Assembly (NCBI RefSeq): GCF_040712315.1
Contig: NC_134013.1
Location: forward strand, 82,590,001-82,654,000
Origin: Castanea sativa
Lineage: Eukaryota > Streptophyta > Magnoliopsida > Fagales > Fagaceae
Length of the DNA: 64,000 nucleotides
Direction of reading: 5' to 3'
Below, piece after piece: positions 47,178-64,000 of this stretch. Under the pieces are notes generated by a model. That model had not been told where the DNA came from, did not search any database, and saw only the letters and a program-made list of their open reading frames with translations. Both the position numbers and the translations under genes were made by a program. Within the stretch, counting starts at the first letter, position 1. Every line of letters begins with the position of its first letter.

Positions 47178-47935
47178 TGTTAGAGAATGAGTATAATATT
47201 GAACGTTAAATGAGTCCAGTAAGAATCACTACGACTTAGTTTAATCTTAGAATGAATGAGAATAACAAGTTGAAAGAAAAACACTCATCAGTCAAATCCG
47301 AGGATGATATGTTCTTGTATATATCTCTCAGACTTATACAAATATTTGAGTTCTTGGTTACAAAGAGGTTTTCTTTCTTCTTTTTCTCTGATCCCCCTTT
47401 TTCTGTAAGAGAACCATTTCCCTTTTATACTCCTTCCCCTCCACTCATCTTAGCCTTCTACCTGTTGATCAAGTAACTAATCTCGTTAATACTTGTTCCA
47501 TCATAACATTCTTGAAGTCTTTGGTGGGTAGTTGTAAACTTGTAAGGCTAGAAACCACTGTTCAGGCATCACCTCCATATTAATGTGGCCAGTTGATTAG
47601 GTGCAGAGCATTCAATGCAGTGATCGCAGTTTTATTCCCAAATATTTCTCAATTCCCTGTTGATTCTCCTCTCTCCAAAGCTTATCCTCTTTCCAAGCAT
47701 GGTTATCTCCTTCCCAATACTTGTTGGGTGATCGGACTTCAAGCTTCCACTCTGTTTCCCGAGGTTTGTCTCCTCAGACAACATCATTTGCTTGTCCTGA
47801 CCAACTTCCGTCCTCGGCCTGATGACCTACTTACCTCTACTAATACTTGTTTGTCATCAGGCTCTTTGACATCCCCGGGCGCAACCCACAACCCAATACC
47901 CTTATCCAAGCTATTTATCCCCACGTGTGTATATA
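47178..47935 (-). mobile_element. Solo-type LTR, minus orientation
   Basis: Read on the minus strand it ends in ...CTCTAACA at 47178 (TGTTAGAG on the plus strand). It contains a TATA box (TATAAAAG at 47422-47429), followed by CTTGGTTACAAAG-complementary sequence. The segment around 47550-47640 (GCATTGAATGCTCT, CTGGCCACATTAA, CCTGAACAGTG) is shared with the LTR at 48235-48908. No internal retrotransposon coding sequence accompanies it. The 5' boundary near 47935 is approximate. Confidence 0.6.
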
Positions 47936-48234
47936 TATATAGTTTATTAAAATTTTATTTTGAATGCATTAAATTAAAACTCATAAACATTTATTAAAAA
48001 AACAAATTTTAACATTTCAAAACATTCTCAAAGCATAACAATACAACAATTCAAGTAATAAAAAAATACAAAAACAATTCAAACATAACCGTACAACAAC
48101 TAGAAAATATAAACAACATAAATATTAAAAACATAAAAGTATAAATTCAATAATAAAATATAAAAAACATCATAAATTTAAAGGTAGATGGCTGAAAACA
48201 CATATGAGTATCTTGTAAAAAAACCTATAAAAAT

Positions 48235-48908
48235 TGTGAGAGGATGAGAAGCCGAGGAAAGGAATGAGTGAGAAGAGATCAACACCAGAGGAGCACACCT
48301 CGAAAAGTACAACAAAAGAATCCTTAGAGCAAATATGACAACACAACCACCAATCCAAGAAGATTAGAATGCCCGAGGACCTCAAGAATACTGATACGTC
48401 CTCGGAAGGGCTGAAGTCCAGTCTTGAAGACCATTGGGCACGTACCGAGGAAGGGAAGGAAACTTTGTCATCAAGCAAGAAAGGGAAGTCTACAGACAAT
48501 GCATCTATCACCTCTGCATTCAATGTTCTATACTCACTTAGCTGGCCGCATTAAGACTCCTGAACAGTGTCATCATAACTCACAGTCTAGTAGAGAAACC
48601 TTCTAGTAAGACTCTGATGGGACAAGTATTAGGGTAAATAAGCCCTAGCCCTCCAAGTGGAAGGCCAGGATATAACCTAGATGACTATATAAGAGAAAGA
48701 GATCCCCTATGAAGGGGGGATTAAACATTTGGAGAGAAGAGAAAAGAGAGTGATAGCATTGTAACCCAAGAACAAGTATAAACCTATGCCTTTGACCAAA
48801 CCCGAGGAGCATAACTTAATCAATTCAAGACTAGTATTATTCAATTTCCTTGACTTACATATATTCCAAGCACGTACTCAAATATCACCTGATTAATTCA
48901 CTCTAACA
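48235..48908 (+). mobile_element. Solo-type LTR, plus orientation, same family
   Basis: It begins TGTGAGAGGATGAG and ends ATTCACTCTAACA, so TG...CA. It carries CTCGG-rich upstream motifs, the shared GCATTCAATGTTCT/CTGGCCGCATTAA/CCTGAACAGTG block (48517-48570) and a TATA box at 48686-48693. No gag or pol sequence lies beside it. It faces away from the related LTR at 47178-47935; the two are inverted around an AT-rich ~300-bp spacer. Confidence 0.6.
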
Positions 48909-49165
48909 AGAATAGCTAAGGTTGATTGACATCTCATCTTTATAAATAAATTGTGTGATGTTAGAATTTAGCTTATTCAATTTTGACCCCGCCACAAAAA
49001 TATTTTTTAATTATTTAAATATAAACGGGGCGGGTGCAGGGGAAAATGTTAAGCTCCACTCCTGCCCCATATGTTATGCGAGGCAGGTAAAACCCTTCCA
49101 TTAAGGGCGGGTGAGGTGGGTACCTGCAAGCGCAGGTTTAAATTGTCATCACTACTTTTTTTGTC

Positions 49166-49298
49166 AAATAGCATAATTTTAGGAAAAAATTAGGAGAAAC
49201 CTATTTGGCTAAACTTATTTAATCATGTAGCACTTTTTTGGAACTCAAGTTCTAAGTGATCGGATTGCCATGCGAGCCCATAATGCTTGGAACTCAAG

Positions 49299-49333
<35 letters not shown>

Positions 49334-49394
49334 ATAACTAAACAAGTTTAGCCGGATGCATTTCTCCTAAATTTTTTCTAAAATTATGCTATTT
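49166..49394. mobile_element. MITE with ~50-bp terminal inverted repeats
   Basis: The left end AAATAGCATAATTTTAGG and the right end CTAAAATTATGCTATTT mirror each other. Pairing continues through TTAGGAGAAACCTATTTGGCT versus GCCGGATGCATTTCTCCTAA. A TTGGAACTCAAGTTCTAA segment is directly repeated in the middle (49238, 49288), and a long A-tract follows. Non-coding. Confidence 0.8.
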
Positions 49395-49525
49395 GGCAAT
49401 ATTAGCCCATCTTTTGGGTCCTAGACTACACCATTTGTTTTGTTTCTTTGTGCTAGTGTGTTACAAATGAGGTTACATAGCTAATATGTTTTGTTTGATG
49501 TCATATTGCGGTATGTTTTCTATTT

Positions 49526-49650
49526 ATTATTAGGCTAATATGCCAATCAGTTTTTTTATAGTAGTGGGAATTGAATCTCAAATCTCTTTTTTGGAGACAA
49601 TTGACTTTATCAATTAAGCTAACTAGAACTCATTTATCAAGCTAAGATGC
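49526..49650. repeat. ~120-bp direct repeat, copy 1
   Basis: It matches 50101-50220: ATTAGGCTAATATGCCAATCAG, then TAGTGGGA..TGAATC and CTTTATCAATTAAGCTAA. The pair flanks the foldback element at 49695-50061. The TATCAATTAAGCTAA and TGAATCTCAAATCTC motifs give it a faint tRNA-derived look, not strong enough for a call. Confidence 0.7.
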
Positions 49651-49694
49651 CAATCCAATAGACATTGTTGATAACTAATATGTTTCATTTATGC

Positions 49695-50061
49695 TAAAAT
49701 GCTATACTGACGATCTAATTTTATTCAAATTTCATTTCAGTCTTCTAACATTACTTTCGTTCATTTCAATCCCCTAAGTTTTAAATTTATTCAATCAACG
49801 CTTTTTCCTTAACTTTTGTTAAAATTTTTTGAAAAAAAAAATCTGGAAAATATTTTTCAATCATTAATTGAATTTTTTTAATTTAAAAAATTTGAAGAAA
49901 AATTTATAAAATTGATAAATTAACTACAACATATAACAAAAGTTGATGGAAAAGCCTTAATTGAATAAACTTGAAAGTTAAAGGACTGAAATGAATAAAA
50001 ACAAAGTTAAAGGACTGAAATGAAATTTAAAGAAACTTAGAAGGTCAGTTTTGCATTTTAC
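49695..50061. mobile_element. Foldback/MITE element with ~130-bp inverted ends
   Basis: Left: TAAAATGCTATACTGACGATC, then ATTTCATTTCAGTC and TTCATTTCAATCC. Right, in reverse complement: TAAAATGCAAAACTGACCTTC, then ATTTCATTTCAGTCC and TTCATTTCAGTCC. A further mirrored stretch (TTATTCAAT...AACTTTTGTTA) lies inside. Non-coding. Confidence 0.75.
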
Positions 50062-50100
50062 CATTTCGTTTAAGGTCATATAACGATATGATTCTTCTTT

Positions 50101-50220
50101 ATTATCATGCTAAAATCCCAATTAGTTTTTTGTGTTAGTGGGATCTGAATCCCAAATCTCTTTTTGGAAATAAGAAACTTTATCAATTAAGCTAATTGAA
50201 ACTCACTTGTCAAGCTAAGA
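50101..50220. repeat. ~120-bp direct repeat, copy 2
   Basis: Partner of 49526-49650 in the same orientation, with perhaps 80-85% identity by eye. The sequence from here to 50914 holds nothing further I can name; its right end is the 3' flank of the MAT1 gene. Confidence 0.7.
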
Positions 50221-50914
50221 CCATGGCAACTTGGTAGTTGGTACCCTTTCTATCTTTCTTTGTAATACTTACATATCTTATTTGTGTATCCTCAACAAAG
50301 TTTGAAAAAAGAAAGTGGTTTTTGTTCTAAGAAAAATATAGATGAGATGGTTATTGATTTTTTTTTAAATTTATTTTTATAATCATTAAATTTTGCAAAC
50401 ATAGAGGGTATATAAGAATAAAATATAATCCAATGGTTGATTAGAGTGGATGTATTTGAGCGGGAACAAAAGGGGACGTGTGTATAAAATGGCCCCATTC
50501 TAGGCCACACATATATGCAATCTCAGTCCAAACATAGTAATTATCTTTCCATCCCAAATATATTGACTTCCACCAATCGCAGTGATGGTAATCCAATAGT
50601 TTGAATGTATGGTAGTCTGAACTTTGAATATAATGACTCCTGATCCATTCGATAATTGATCGTTATGACAAATTATCTTGTTCCAAGCTTTGGGTACTTA
50701 GGAGGGAAGCTAATGGGGGCTAGAGCGCACATCTCTAATGACAAACCTCATCTATCATTTCAATATATGATCTATCCTCAGCATATGTAATTTACACTCA
50801 ATGTTGAAAAACAAAAAGAAAAGCTCTAAGATTGCTTGTCAGAATCTGACAGAAAATTGAATTACCCCACATGGAGGACCCCGAGTTACAAGAAAGGAAA
50901 AACAAACATAGGTC

Positions 50915-53900
50915 CTAATAGATCCAAATGCTTCCAAACGCTTCCTCAAGTGCCCTTCTCTTGCTCAGCTCTGCACTCCACCCTCCTGCCCTTCCACCTC
51001 TCTCTGCTCGGAGCTTCATCGTTTCCTCATCATCAGCAGCATAACCATGGAGGTCGATTCCCCCTCCAAGAGGAACTGGTTGTTGCGCCATGCCGGTTGG
51101 TCGTGGCTGCCCTCCAGCAAATGTAGGAGCATATTGTCCCTGTGCACCAGTACCATATCCTGTTTGAGAGCTTTGGTTTGGGGCCTGTCTCAATAAAAAG
51201 AAGAAAATGCCATCATTGCTTCTACTCCGCAAAAAGAAGTATCAATATGTTCTCATCTCTTTTAGGCTGGAAAAGTTTAACAGAATAAACTCAAAGCATC
51301 ATGATGCAAGCATCCAATTGAAAATGGCCAATGGATTCAACAATTAAATAGAAAACAAGCAAATTAACAATTAACGTTCTCAAGAATGACCGAATCATCT
51401 GGTGTATGTCTCAAATGTAACATATATTGAACATCTTTGGCATCCTATGATTGCCGATGAGCGGAATAACAAGATCCCAAGATTGTTCTGGGGAGAGTGC
51501 CATTTGAGCTAAAGCTCATTGGCATTCCAAGTAGAATGTTATTGCAGGAGTATAAAAGAAAAAGAAAAGCAATCAGTCTTCATGATTTACAGAAATATAA
51601 CTTTCCCTATGCCAGAGCAATGTATAACATGGACAGTTTTTCCGTTGTATTTTTCTCATTGTACAGTCTTTTTTTGCCTGTGAATTGACTAGATGTCTAA
51701 GCTGCATCTAAGAGACCAGGATAATAAACTCAACACATACTTGTGTGTGTTGAAATAATTAAAAATATGGGTCCCATTCACTGGTGGAGAACTTCATTTA
51801 TAATTGATCCTTGTAAAATCTAAACACTGATAGCAGTTAAGACAAACACTTACTCTAACCCATATATGATGCCTTTCATTGCCAAAAAATTGACATAGGT
51901 CATATGTCATTCTTCTCTTACTTGCCCACCCATTTTGAATAATATGCATCTCCTTGGAGGTCCATCCAACTAAACCATTTCTCAACCCAGTGGGGTAAAG
52001 GCTTGGGAATAAAACCAGATTATTTAATTTAGTAACTCTAGTTCATTGAAAAAGCACAAATAGAGAGAGAGAGAGAGGGAGCACCCACCATAGTACACAG
52101 GATGTATACAAAGGAAGTGCCAAAAGGGGAAAGAGAGAAAATTAATAAATGTACACACACACACACATATATACATTTGATAGGTAAGAAGAATTATATA
52201 AATACTAGACTACTCCATCAAAAAAATGAAGTAGGAAAAGAAAAAAAAAAGCAGAAATAGAAAATTATGTACAAGAGAAGAGAAGAAAAAGGCCTATGAA
52301 GCATCATTCATTCAAATACGGTCCTGAGCAATAGAAACTTAACTGTGGCAATGGTAACTCTGTTCCATCAAATGTTACCCTATGGATTTAGATAATCAAA
52401 AAAATAGTGACCACAATTCCCAAGCTGCTGTGCAATGTAATATAAGAAGATTTACAAACTCCCCATGTTACATCAGAGTATGAATCTTTCTCCTTTTAAA
52501 AACATTTATGGACATCTCTCTGAATTATTGGAAAGTCCAAGTAGCAGTAGCAAGAATAATGTGATACTGGCTTTATTATGACAAGTGTAAATCAAGTATC
52601 AACTTAAAATTTGAGTAGAAACACCAATTATGCGCAATGAAAAGGAACTGCATTACCACATTCAAGGTATTCTTTATTTATTTATTAGTTTTTTTTATAC
52701 GTAATTCTTAATTTATTTATTAGTAAATAAATTCATTAAAGAAAAGTGCAATCCCAATACACAAGCTGTGTAGCCACATTCCAGGTATCCTAACATTATA
52801 ATAATAATAAAAAATAAAGCTAAAATGTTGGTTTACGAAAATAATTTTCAAATTAGGAGCAATACATATACAAGGAACACATACGTTATCTGATTCAAGG
52901 GAGTATAATATTTAATATACGCAGCATCAATGATTTCAAGTTACAATGATATATTAATATCACTGCCTATGGGCTCATTCTAAAAGAAAGGCTATTCAGT
53001 TGCAACCATTAAAGTAGCAAACCAAGAGTTGAAAAGGGTCATCAACCAATGCTGGTCCCAAGTGCAGCCCAAGAAGTGTTGCTTAGATACTTTTCCCATA
53101 GCATTTCTGCATTAATTGGCTGCTCTCAAGGCTTGAGATAGAACTTGCAAGTACAAAATTTATATGCTCATAAGTTAGAGATAGAACTTGCAAGTAGAAA
53201 ATTAAAATGGGATTGTCCTGCCTCAATAAAGCAGAGCATTAAATTGAAAATATCAAAAACATGTATATTTTGTCAAAAGTTCACAAAAAATTAAAGATCC
53301 CAAGTTTGCCTTCCGGTTTTTCTATTTTCCATTTTCTTGATTTCCCAGCCAATTGAGAAATGTTTCACTATAGTTAATTCAATATCACTTACATGCTTCT
53401 AGTTAGTTTATATACTATTGGCAAAAGGTTGCATGACAGATATCAATAAATATGCTCCCAAAAACCTCAAATAAAAAATTTGACAAAGTATAAACAAATA
53501 GAAGGAAAAATAAAATCACACCACATCACTAGTTCAAGAAAAATATGATAGTTAAAAAAAAAATCTCATTTCTCACCCCATCAGAATCATTCTGTGCAGG
53601 ACCCTTGCTTGCAGCCTGAGCCGCAGCCAATTCTTCAGCCTGTTTTATTAATATCACCAGAATTAGTAGGCCTTTAAGCAAATATTAAGGGACATATCAC
53701 AAAATTCTCCAGTGCTAGCATGAGGAACTCATATCATATAAATTTTTTTTTTTCTCTAGGGCACTAATTAAAAATTATTAATCCAAATCTCAAACCACTT
53801 GTTAGGGACAAAGTGGCAGATGTTAGGGAAAGAAAACAGAACATTATTCAAGTACCTTCCGAGCTCTGTTTATCATTATTTGGTCATGATTTTCTTTTTC

Positions 53901-55141
53901 ATACTCTGCGATTTTTGCTTCAATAGCAGGGACATCAATTCCTTCAATCAAGTTAAATGCTGAAACAGATTGATTTTCTTTTTGTTAAAATAAGCACTCA
54001 TATGTATGGAAATTCAGTAAGGAAAATTAATAAACTTACTCATGTCCTCCACTTCCTCCAAATAATCATTGTATTCTTTTAGGGACGAAAAATCCTCTTC
54101 TCGTTTATTGAATCTACAATATTGTATGAGTTATAATTAGAGAAGATACTTAATACTACTACTATATATACACTGGCTAAGAAAAAAAAGGGAACAGATA
54201 ATCAAAATCAGAACCTGATTCAAAAAGCACAAACATTAAAAATGTGTCCCAAGTCATTACATTTTCTATGATTGCTATCAAAACATTATGTGTAGAAGTT
54301 GATAAAACAAAAATTCTTCATCTATCCTACATATAGGAAGCTTTGAACCCTTGTTATCATGATATGTAAAAACTCCAATATTGGCATCTTTTCCTCTTCA
54401 GAATTCATGTGTTTGAACAGACCCTTTCTAAAAAGAATAGATCCACTGATTCTAAATTAGCAGTCAATTAAAACTTGACATTGGAGTCTGAAGTACACAA
54501 CCAAAATTATGGACCTCCTACGGACATTCTATCCCTTTTGACTTCCTCACTAACAGTTCATTTGATTTAAAAACTGCTGTGAATCTAAATAGATGCTTCT
54601 GCCATATAAAATTCGTATAAAAAGCACTAAATAAGCTTCTTCTAAGCAAAACAACCTATCACAAAGACATATAGAATCAAAATATCCTACTATCCACAAT
54701 ATCCAAAATCTAAAAATGCCACCATATTTAAAAAGACCCAAATATCCATACTCATGAGTATCATCACATAACTCACAACCCTATTAACAACCAAATTACA
54801 TTTTAACCTACAACCAAGTTCCAGTAATTCGACTCTTAATAAATTCAGCAAAAGCATGGTAAAAGCTAATGTTAAATACATATGCACTAATTTCCCCTTG
54901 TCGTCGGGCTTCAGTAATTGGAATCTAAGGAATAATTCTACATAAATCATGGTAAAAGCAAAGGTTAAATGCATATGCACTAATATTCTCCACATTGTCA
55001 AAGATGAATTCCATTCACATGAAAATAGTTAGATTTTCAATTCTTTACAAATGGACACAGAGAGAGCGATCATTACATGCTGGCAATCCTCCTCCTGATA
55101 GAAATCTCCTTGCTGTGTGGATTAGAACTTGAAACCACCAT
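50915..55141 (-). CDS. MAT1: CDK-activating kinase assembly factor MAT1 (5 exons)
   Basis: Exons 55141-55077, 54113-54040, 53959-53856, 53639-53577 and 51184-50915 join in frame to 191 residues. MAT1 bridges CDK and cyclin H in the CAK module and links it to TFIIH, acting in the nucleus in transcription and the cell cycle. Residues ~20-50 (NKREEDFSSLKEYNDYLEEV) and the MTFNLIEGID stretch match the MAT1 central region. A predicted helical part runs to ~95 (MINRARKAEELAAAQAA). The C-terminus holds the plant-typical LGGG...DDEETMKLRAERGGRAGGW and ends ALEEAFGSIW. The model begins where animal MAT1 has already passed its N-terminal RING finger; plant homologues I recall begin at the same place. 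A 2.4-kb fourth intron separates the last exon. Upstream non-coding exons are possible. Confidence 0.92.
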
Positions 55142-57533
55142 TTTTGTTGCACCCCTCAACCTTTTTTAATTCACTTCCCTTCTGTTCTGCTCCAACACAA
55201 CACAACAGAATTCAAGTATTCAAAAGACCCATCACTGCATTTTACTATAACAAATAAAAAAGAGTAACTTTAAATAAAAAGAGCAGATTTTTAAACCCAT
55301 ACCACTTCAGGAACACCTTTTTTGCAGTTGGGTCCTCAAACCCAAATATTTAAGCTAAGATTTCTGCACCCAAAAAGAAAAACACTGGTTCATGATCGCT
55401 TATTAAGCGAGCAAGTCTAGTTCAAATCACGCTAGTTTTACTAAGGTAAAGGTAAAAGTGTTGAATGAAGACAAGTGAAAAGTTGGGTCAGACATTTTAA
55501 CAAACACGTACCGGGCATTTTCTGACCAGGCTTGTAGGCACCGAGTTTCATCAGAGAGGGTGAGGGATACCATGCAGTTTTGACAGGATGCTACCAATAT
55601 AGGAACTGCTAGGGAAATGGGTCTGATTTTAGATTACTGGTCGAACTCAAATACTCTCCCTCTCTCTCTCTCTCTCTCTAGGGCCTCGAATATAAAATCA
55701 AGCTATCGTGATTGATTGGTAAATGCCTAAAAAATAGAAATAGACTATTTTTAAAAAAAGTTTTTGAGATGGTTTTTTTTTTTTTTTTTTTAAGTAAAAG
55801 GTTAGAAAAATAGACAAATTATTCTGTTAGAAGATTATGTTAAGTTCATATTTTCAACATAGTATATCCTATAGCTTCTTCTTAAATTATGTGTTTAACT
55901 TACTAATTATTTCATTCTAAAAAAAAAACTCACTAATTATTTATATTTAAATTAACATCAATTAGATTCTAAAAAAATTAAAAAGCACTAAATTACCAAT
56001 TTACCTCCATTCTAGGTTTTAGAGTTGAGACAATTCATTTTCTCCGCAACTTATTTTATCTAAAGCACAAAGTAAGGGAAAATGCATTGTTAACATTTTG
56101 GATATTCAACTCACATATAAGTCTTCCTCTTTTGTCAAACATAGAGAATGTAGAATTTTATGAATTACAAGCCCTCACCTTATCACACAAACTCATCCAC
56201 ATGGCCTACAGCTATTACCCTTTTAGGTCACTACACACATTACATAAACAGTGCTAACATGAGGTATTATGATATATAGGGTGTTAAGTTGTTTACTAGA
56301 GGGATTTGCTTCTTGAATTTGGGGATGGCGTAGTGACTCACTACCTGAGCCAATTTTGGATTCAATTCTTGAATTCAAAGATTGCATATCAATTCACTTC
56401 TTGGGCTAATAAAGACTAACTTCTTGAGTTCCAAATTAATTCATCTTGCAAGTTGGCCCCCTTAGAGAACATGCCAATCCTTTTTTCTTTTTTTTTCCAC
56501 TGTTGAGTTAGTATGGCATGTAGTGATTTTTTTAAGTTCTCACACGCCATTTAGCTCTTGTCAAGATTGTGTTTCAACGAGACATAAATGCCCTTTCCAT
56601 CCCCAAGAGTTAGAAGCCTTTAACTTGACAGTGAAAACAAATTGATTTTTACAAAAGTTGTTCCTCAGAACCATTCCTTATTCTCCAGAACAGTTTGGCA
56701 AGCATGACTTCATTCATTAAAACCAGTTTGGCTTAGAAAAAAAAATTCCACCATATTCCAAAATATTATTGAACTTTTCAACAAAATTTAGACTAAGACC
56801 CAAGAAATTGGAGGACTTCACCATTTTTACTCTCAAGTGCTCCTGCACTAAATCTTAAACACCATAAGACAATTAGGACTAAAGTAAATTGCTCTTTTCT
56901 GGGGCGAGTTTGGAATTGCACTTATAGGTTTCATCCTCCCACTCTTTCTCAAATTATTTATTAGAGGGGATAAATAGGCTTAGAGAGTACACACTTTACA
57001 TTCAATGCACTTTGTATTTGTGTATCTTTTTGTTAAATTAGATCGTGTAGTAGTTTTAGAGGGAATGAAATCTGGTGCTAGACGGAACAAGACGACGCAA
57101 ATAATACACACACACAAGAGAGTTTTTTTTTCCTTCTTTTTTTTTTAAAAAATATAAAAAATAATATATATATATATATATAAGCTAGAAAAGGGAGAGC
57201 TTATACAGCAGAATAGTTATGGGAAAAAAAATGTAATCTGCCAATGACGTTTTGACATGATGGCAATTCCAACCTTGTGATCTTTGCCAATGCCAGCAAA
57301 CAACATACACCCTTGTTGATGCCACTTTTATTGTAAACAAACAACTATATAGTTGACACTATTGTTATTGTACACAAATCACAACGTACCAACCCAATAG
57401 TTGTAAAATTTGTTGTCCCTAGACTAATTGTACAGTCTGAAACAACATTAACTGGATAGATATCCACCAATCTACAGTAGACACATGGAAAAGTAATCTT
57501 TCCTTCTGATTCCTGGAACAAGTAATAGGGACT
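55142..57533. other. Intergenic spacer between MAT1 and the SCPL gene
   Basis: The left part should hold the MAT1 leader and promoter. A GTACGTG donor-like site with a short ORF start lies near 55510-55585, and (CT)n near 55660-55682. Further right are a T-tract (55771-55790) and a (TA)n run (57165-57182), with no gene. Confidence 0.45.
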
Positions 57534-63602
<6,069 letters not shown>

Positions 63603-64000
63603 CTAAAGAAATTAGTCTTTGGTCAGGAACTTATTTCAAAATACTGTACTTTATCAATAGCAATCAGAAAAGTAGACGAGCTATCAGTTCTCAAGAGACA
63701 AGAGGGTCACAAGGCAAAAAAAACACAAGTTAGATAAATCTATGCTGTGTTCTTTTTAAAACCCCTCCTCCTTCATCCAAAAAAAAAAACATCAAGATAG
63801 AGAATCATTTTAAAAATAAAGACTTTTTCCAATTACATATTGTTCTAACTTATCAATCAAACAGTATAGAATAATTTAAACAGTAAGATATCAAAAAACA
63901 ACTATATATTAATTCAAAAAGTACAAGTCAAAAACAACAATAACAATTATGAAAAGGGTATCAAGACAGAATATTGAAGTTTGACCTCCATTAAGCCAAA
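63603..64000 (-). other. SCPL intron running out of the window
   Basis: AT-rich sequence upstream of the first visible SCPL exon. The preceding exon, ending in LTLWLNGG-type sequence, is not found before the window ends. Confidence 0.6.

Noticed and set aside
54550..55001. Minus-strand frames in MAT1 intron 1
   Set aside because: They fall inside an intron bounded by good splice sites and lack motifs; two similar ~80-bp segments there look like a local duplication.
55510..55585. Extra first coding exon of MAT1 starting MVSLTLSDE
   Set aside because: It has an ATG and a GTACGTG donor, but no MAT1 similarity and no clear acceptor joining it in frame to 55141; at most it is a leader exon.

Overview
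The window is nuclear DNA of a flowering plant. The genes have many introns with GT/AG borders, chloroplast transit peptides are present, and the families are plant-specific (phage-type organellar RNA polymerase, P-class PPR protein, LRR receptor kinase, serine carboxypeptidase-like protein). The DNA is AT-rich, with hAT, LINE, SINE, LTR and MITE debris. A woody rosid is the best fit and Fagales is my guess, but no species is proven.

Layout. 1-2.37 kb: the decayed 3' part of a hAT transposon. 2.4-9.3 kb: duplicated and tandemly repeated DNA with no gene I can support. 9.3-13.0 kb: a two-exon non-RD LRR receptor kinase on the minus strand, lying between two copies of a ~1.5 kb direct repeat. 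13.6-21.6 kb: a repeat nest holding a cut-off F-box gene, a ~1.96 kb near-perfect palindrome that carries promoter, exon 1, intron and exon 2 of a captured gene in each arm, and a hAT/MITE nest. 21.7-37.6 kb: a complete 19-exon gene for the plastid phage-type RNA polymerase RPOT3/RpoTp (982 residues, minus strand), with LINE, SINE and MITE insertions in its introns. 40.3-41.0 kb: a small, probably plastid, membrane protein on the plus strand. 43.9-46.6 kb: an intronless P-class PPR gene resembling Arabidopsis BFA2 (At4g30825). 47.2-50.2 kb: two related LTRs in opposite orientation, plus MITEs. 50.9-55.1 kb: a five-exon MAT1 gene (CDK-activating kinase assembly factor). 57.5-63.6 kb onward: nine 3' exons of a serine carboxypeptidase-like gene whose 5' end lies beyond the window.

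How the genes fit together. RPOT3 transcribes plastid genes. The PPR protein probably stabilises a plastid ATP-synthase transcript. MAT1 acts in TFIIH/CAK. The carboxypeptidase is secretory or vacuolar, and the receptor kinase sits at the plasma membrane. They are not an operon. From memory, kinase plus RPOT3 match the neighbours At2g24130-At2g24120, and PPR plus MAT1 plus SCPL match At4g30825-At4g30820-At4g30810. The window would then hold together an ancestral block that Arabidopsis split between two duplicated segments.

The most interesting object is the palindrome at 17251-19215. It has two converging copies of a captured promoter and gene start, and read-through from either side would give a long double-stranded RNA. 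Exon limits were read by eye from splice sites and reading-frame continuity. Family names come from motif recognition without database searches.
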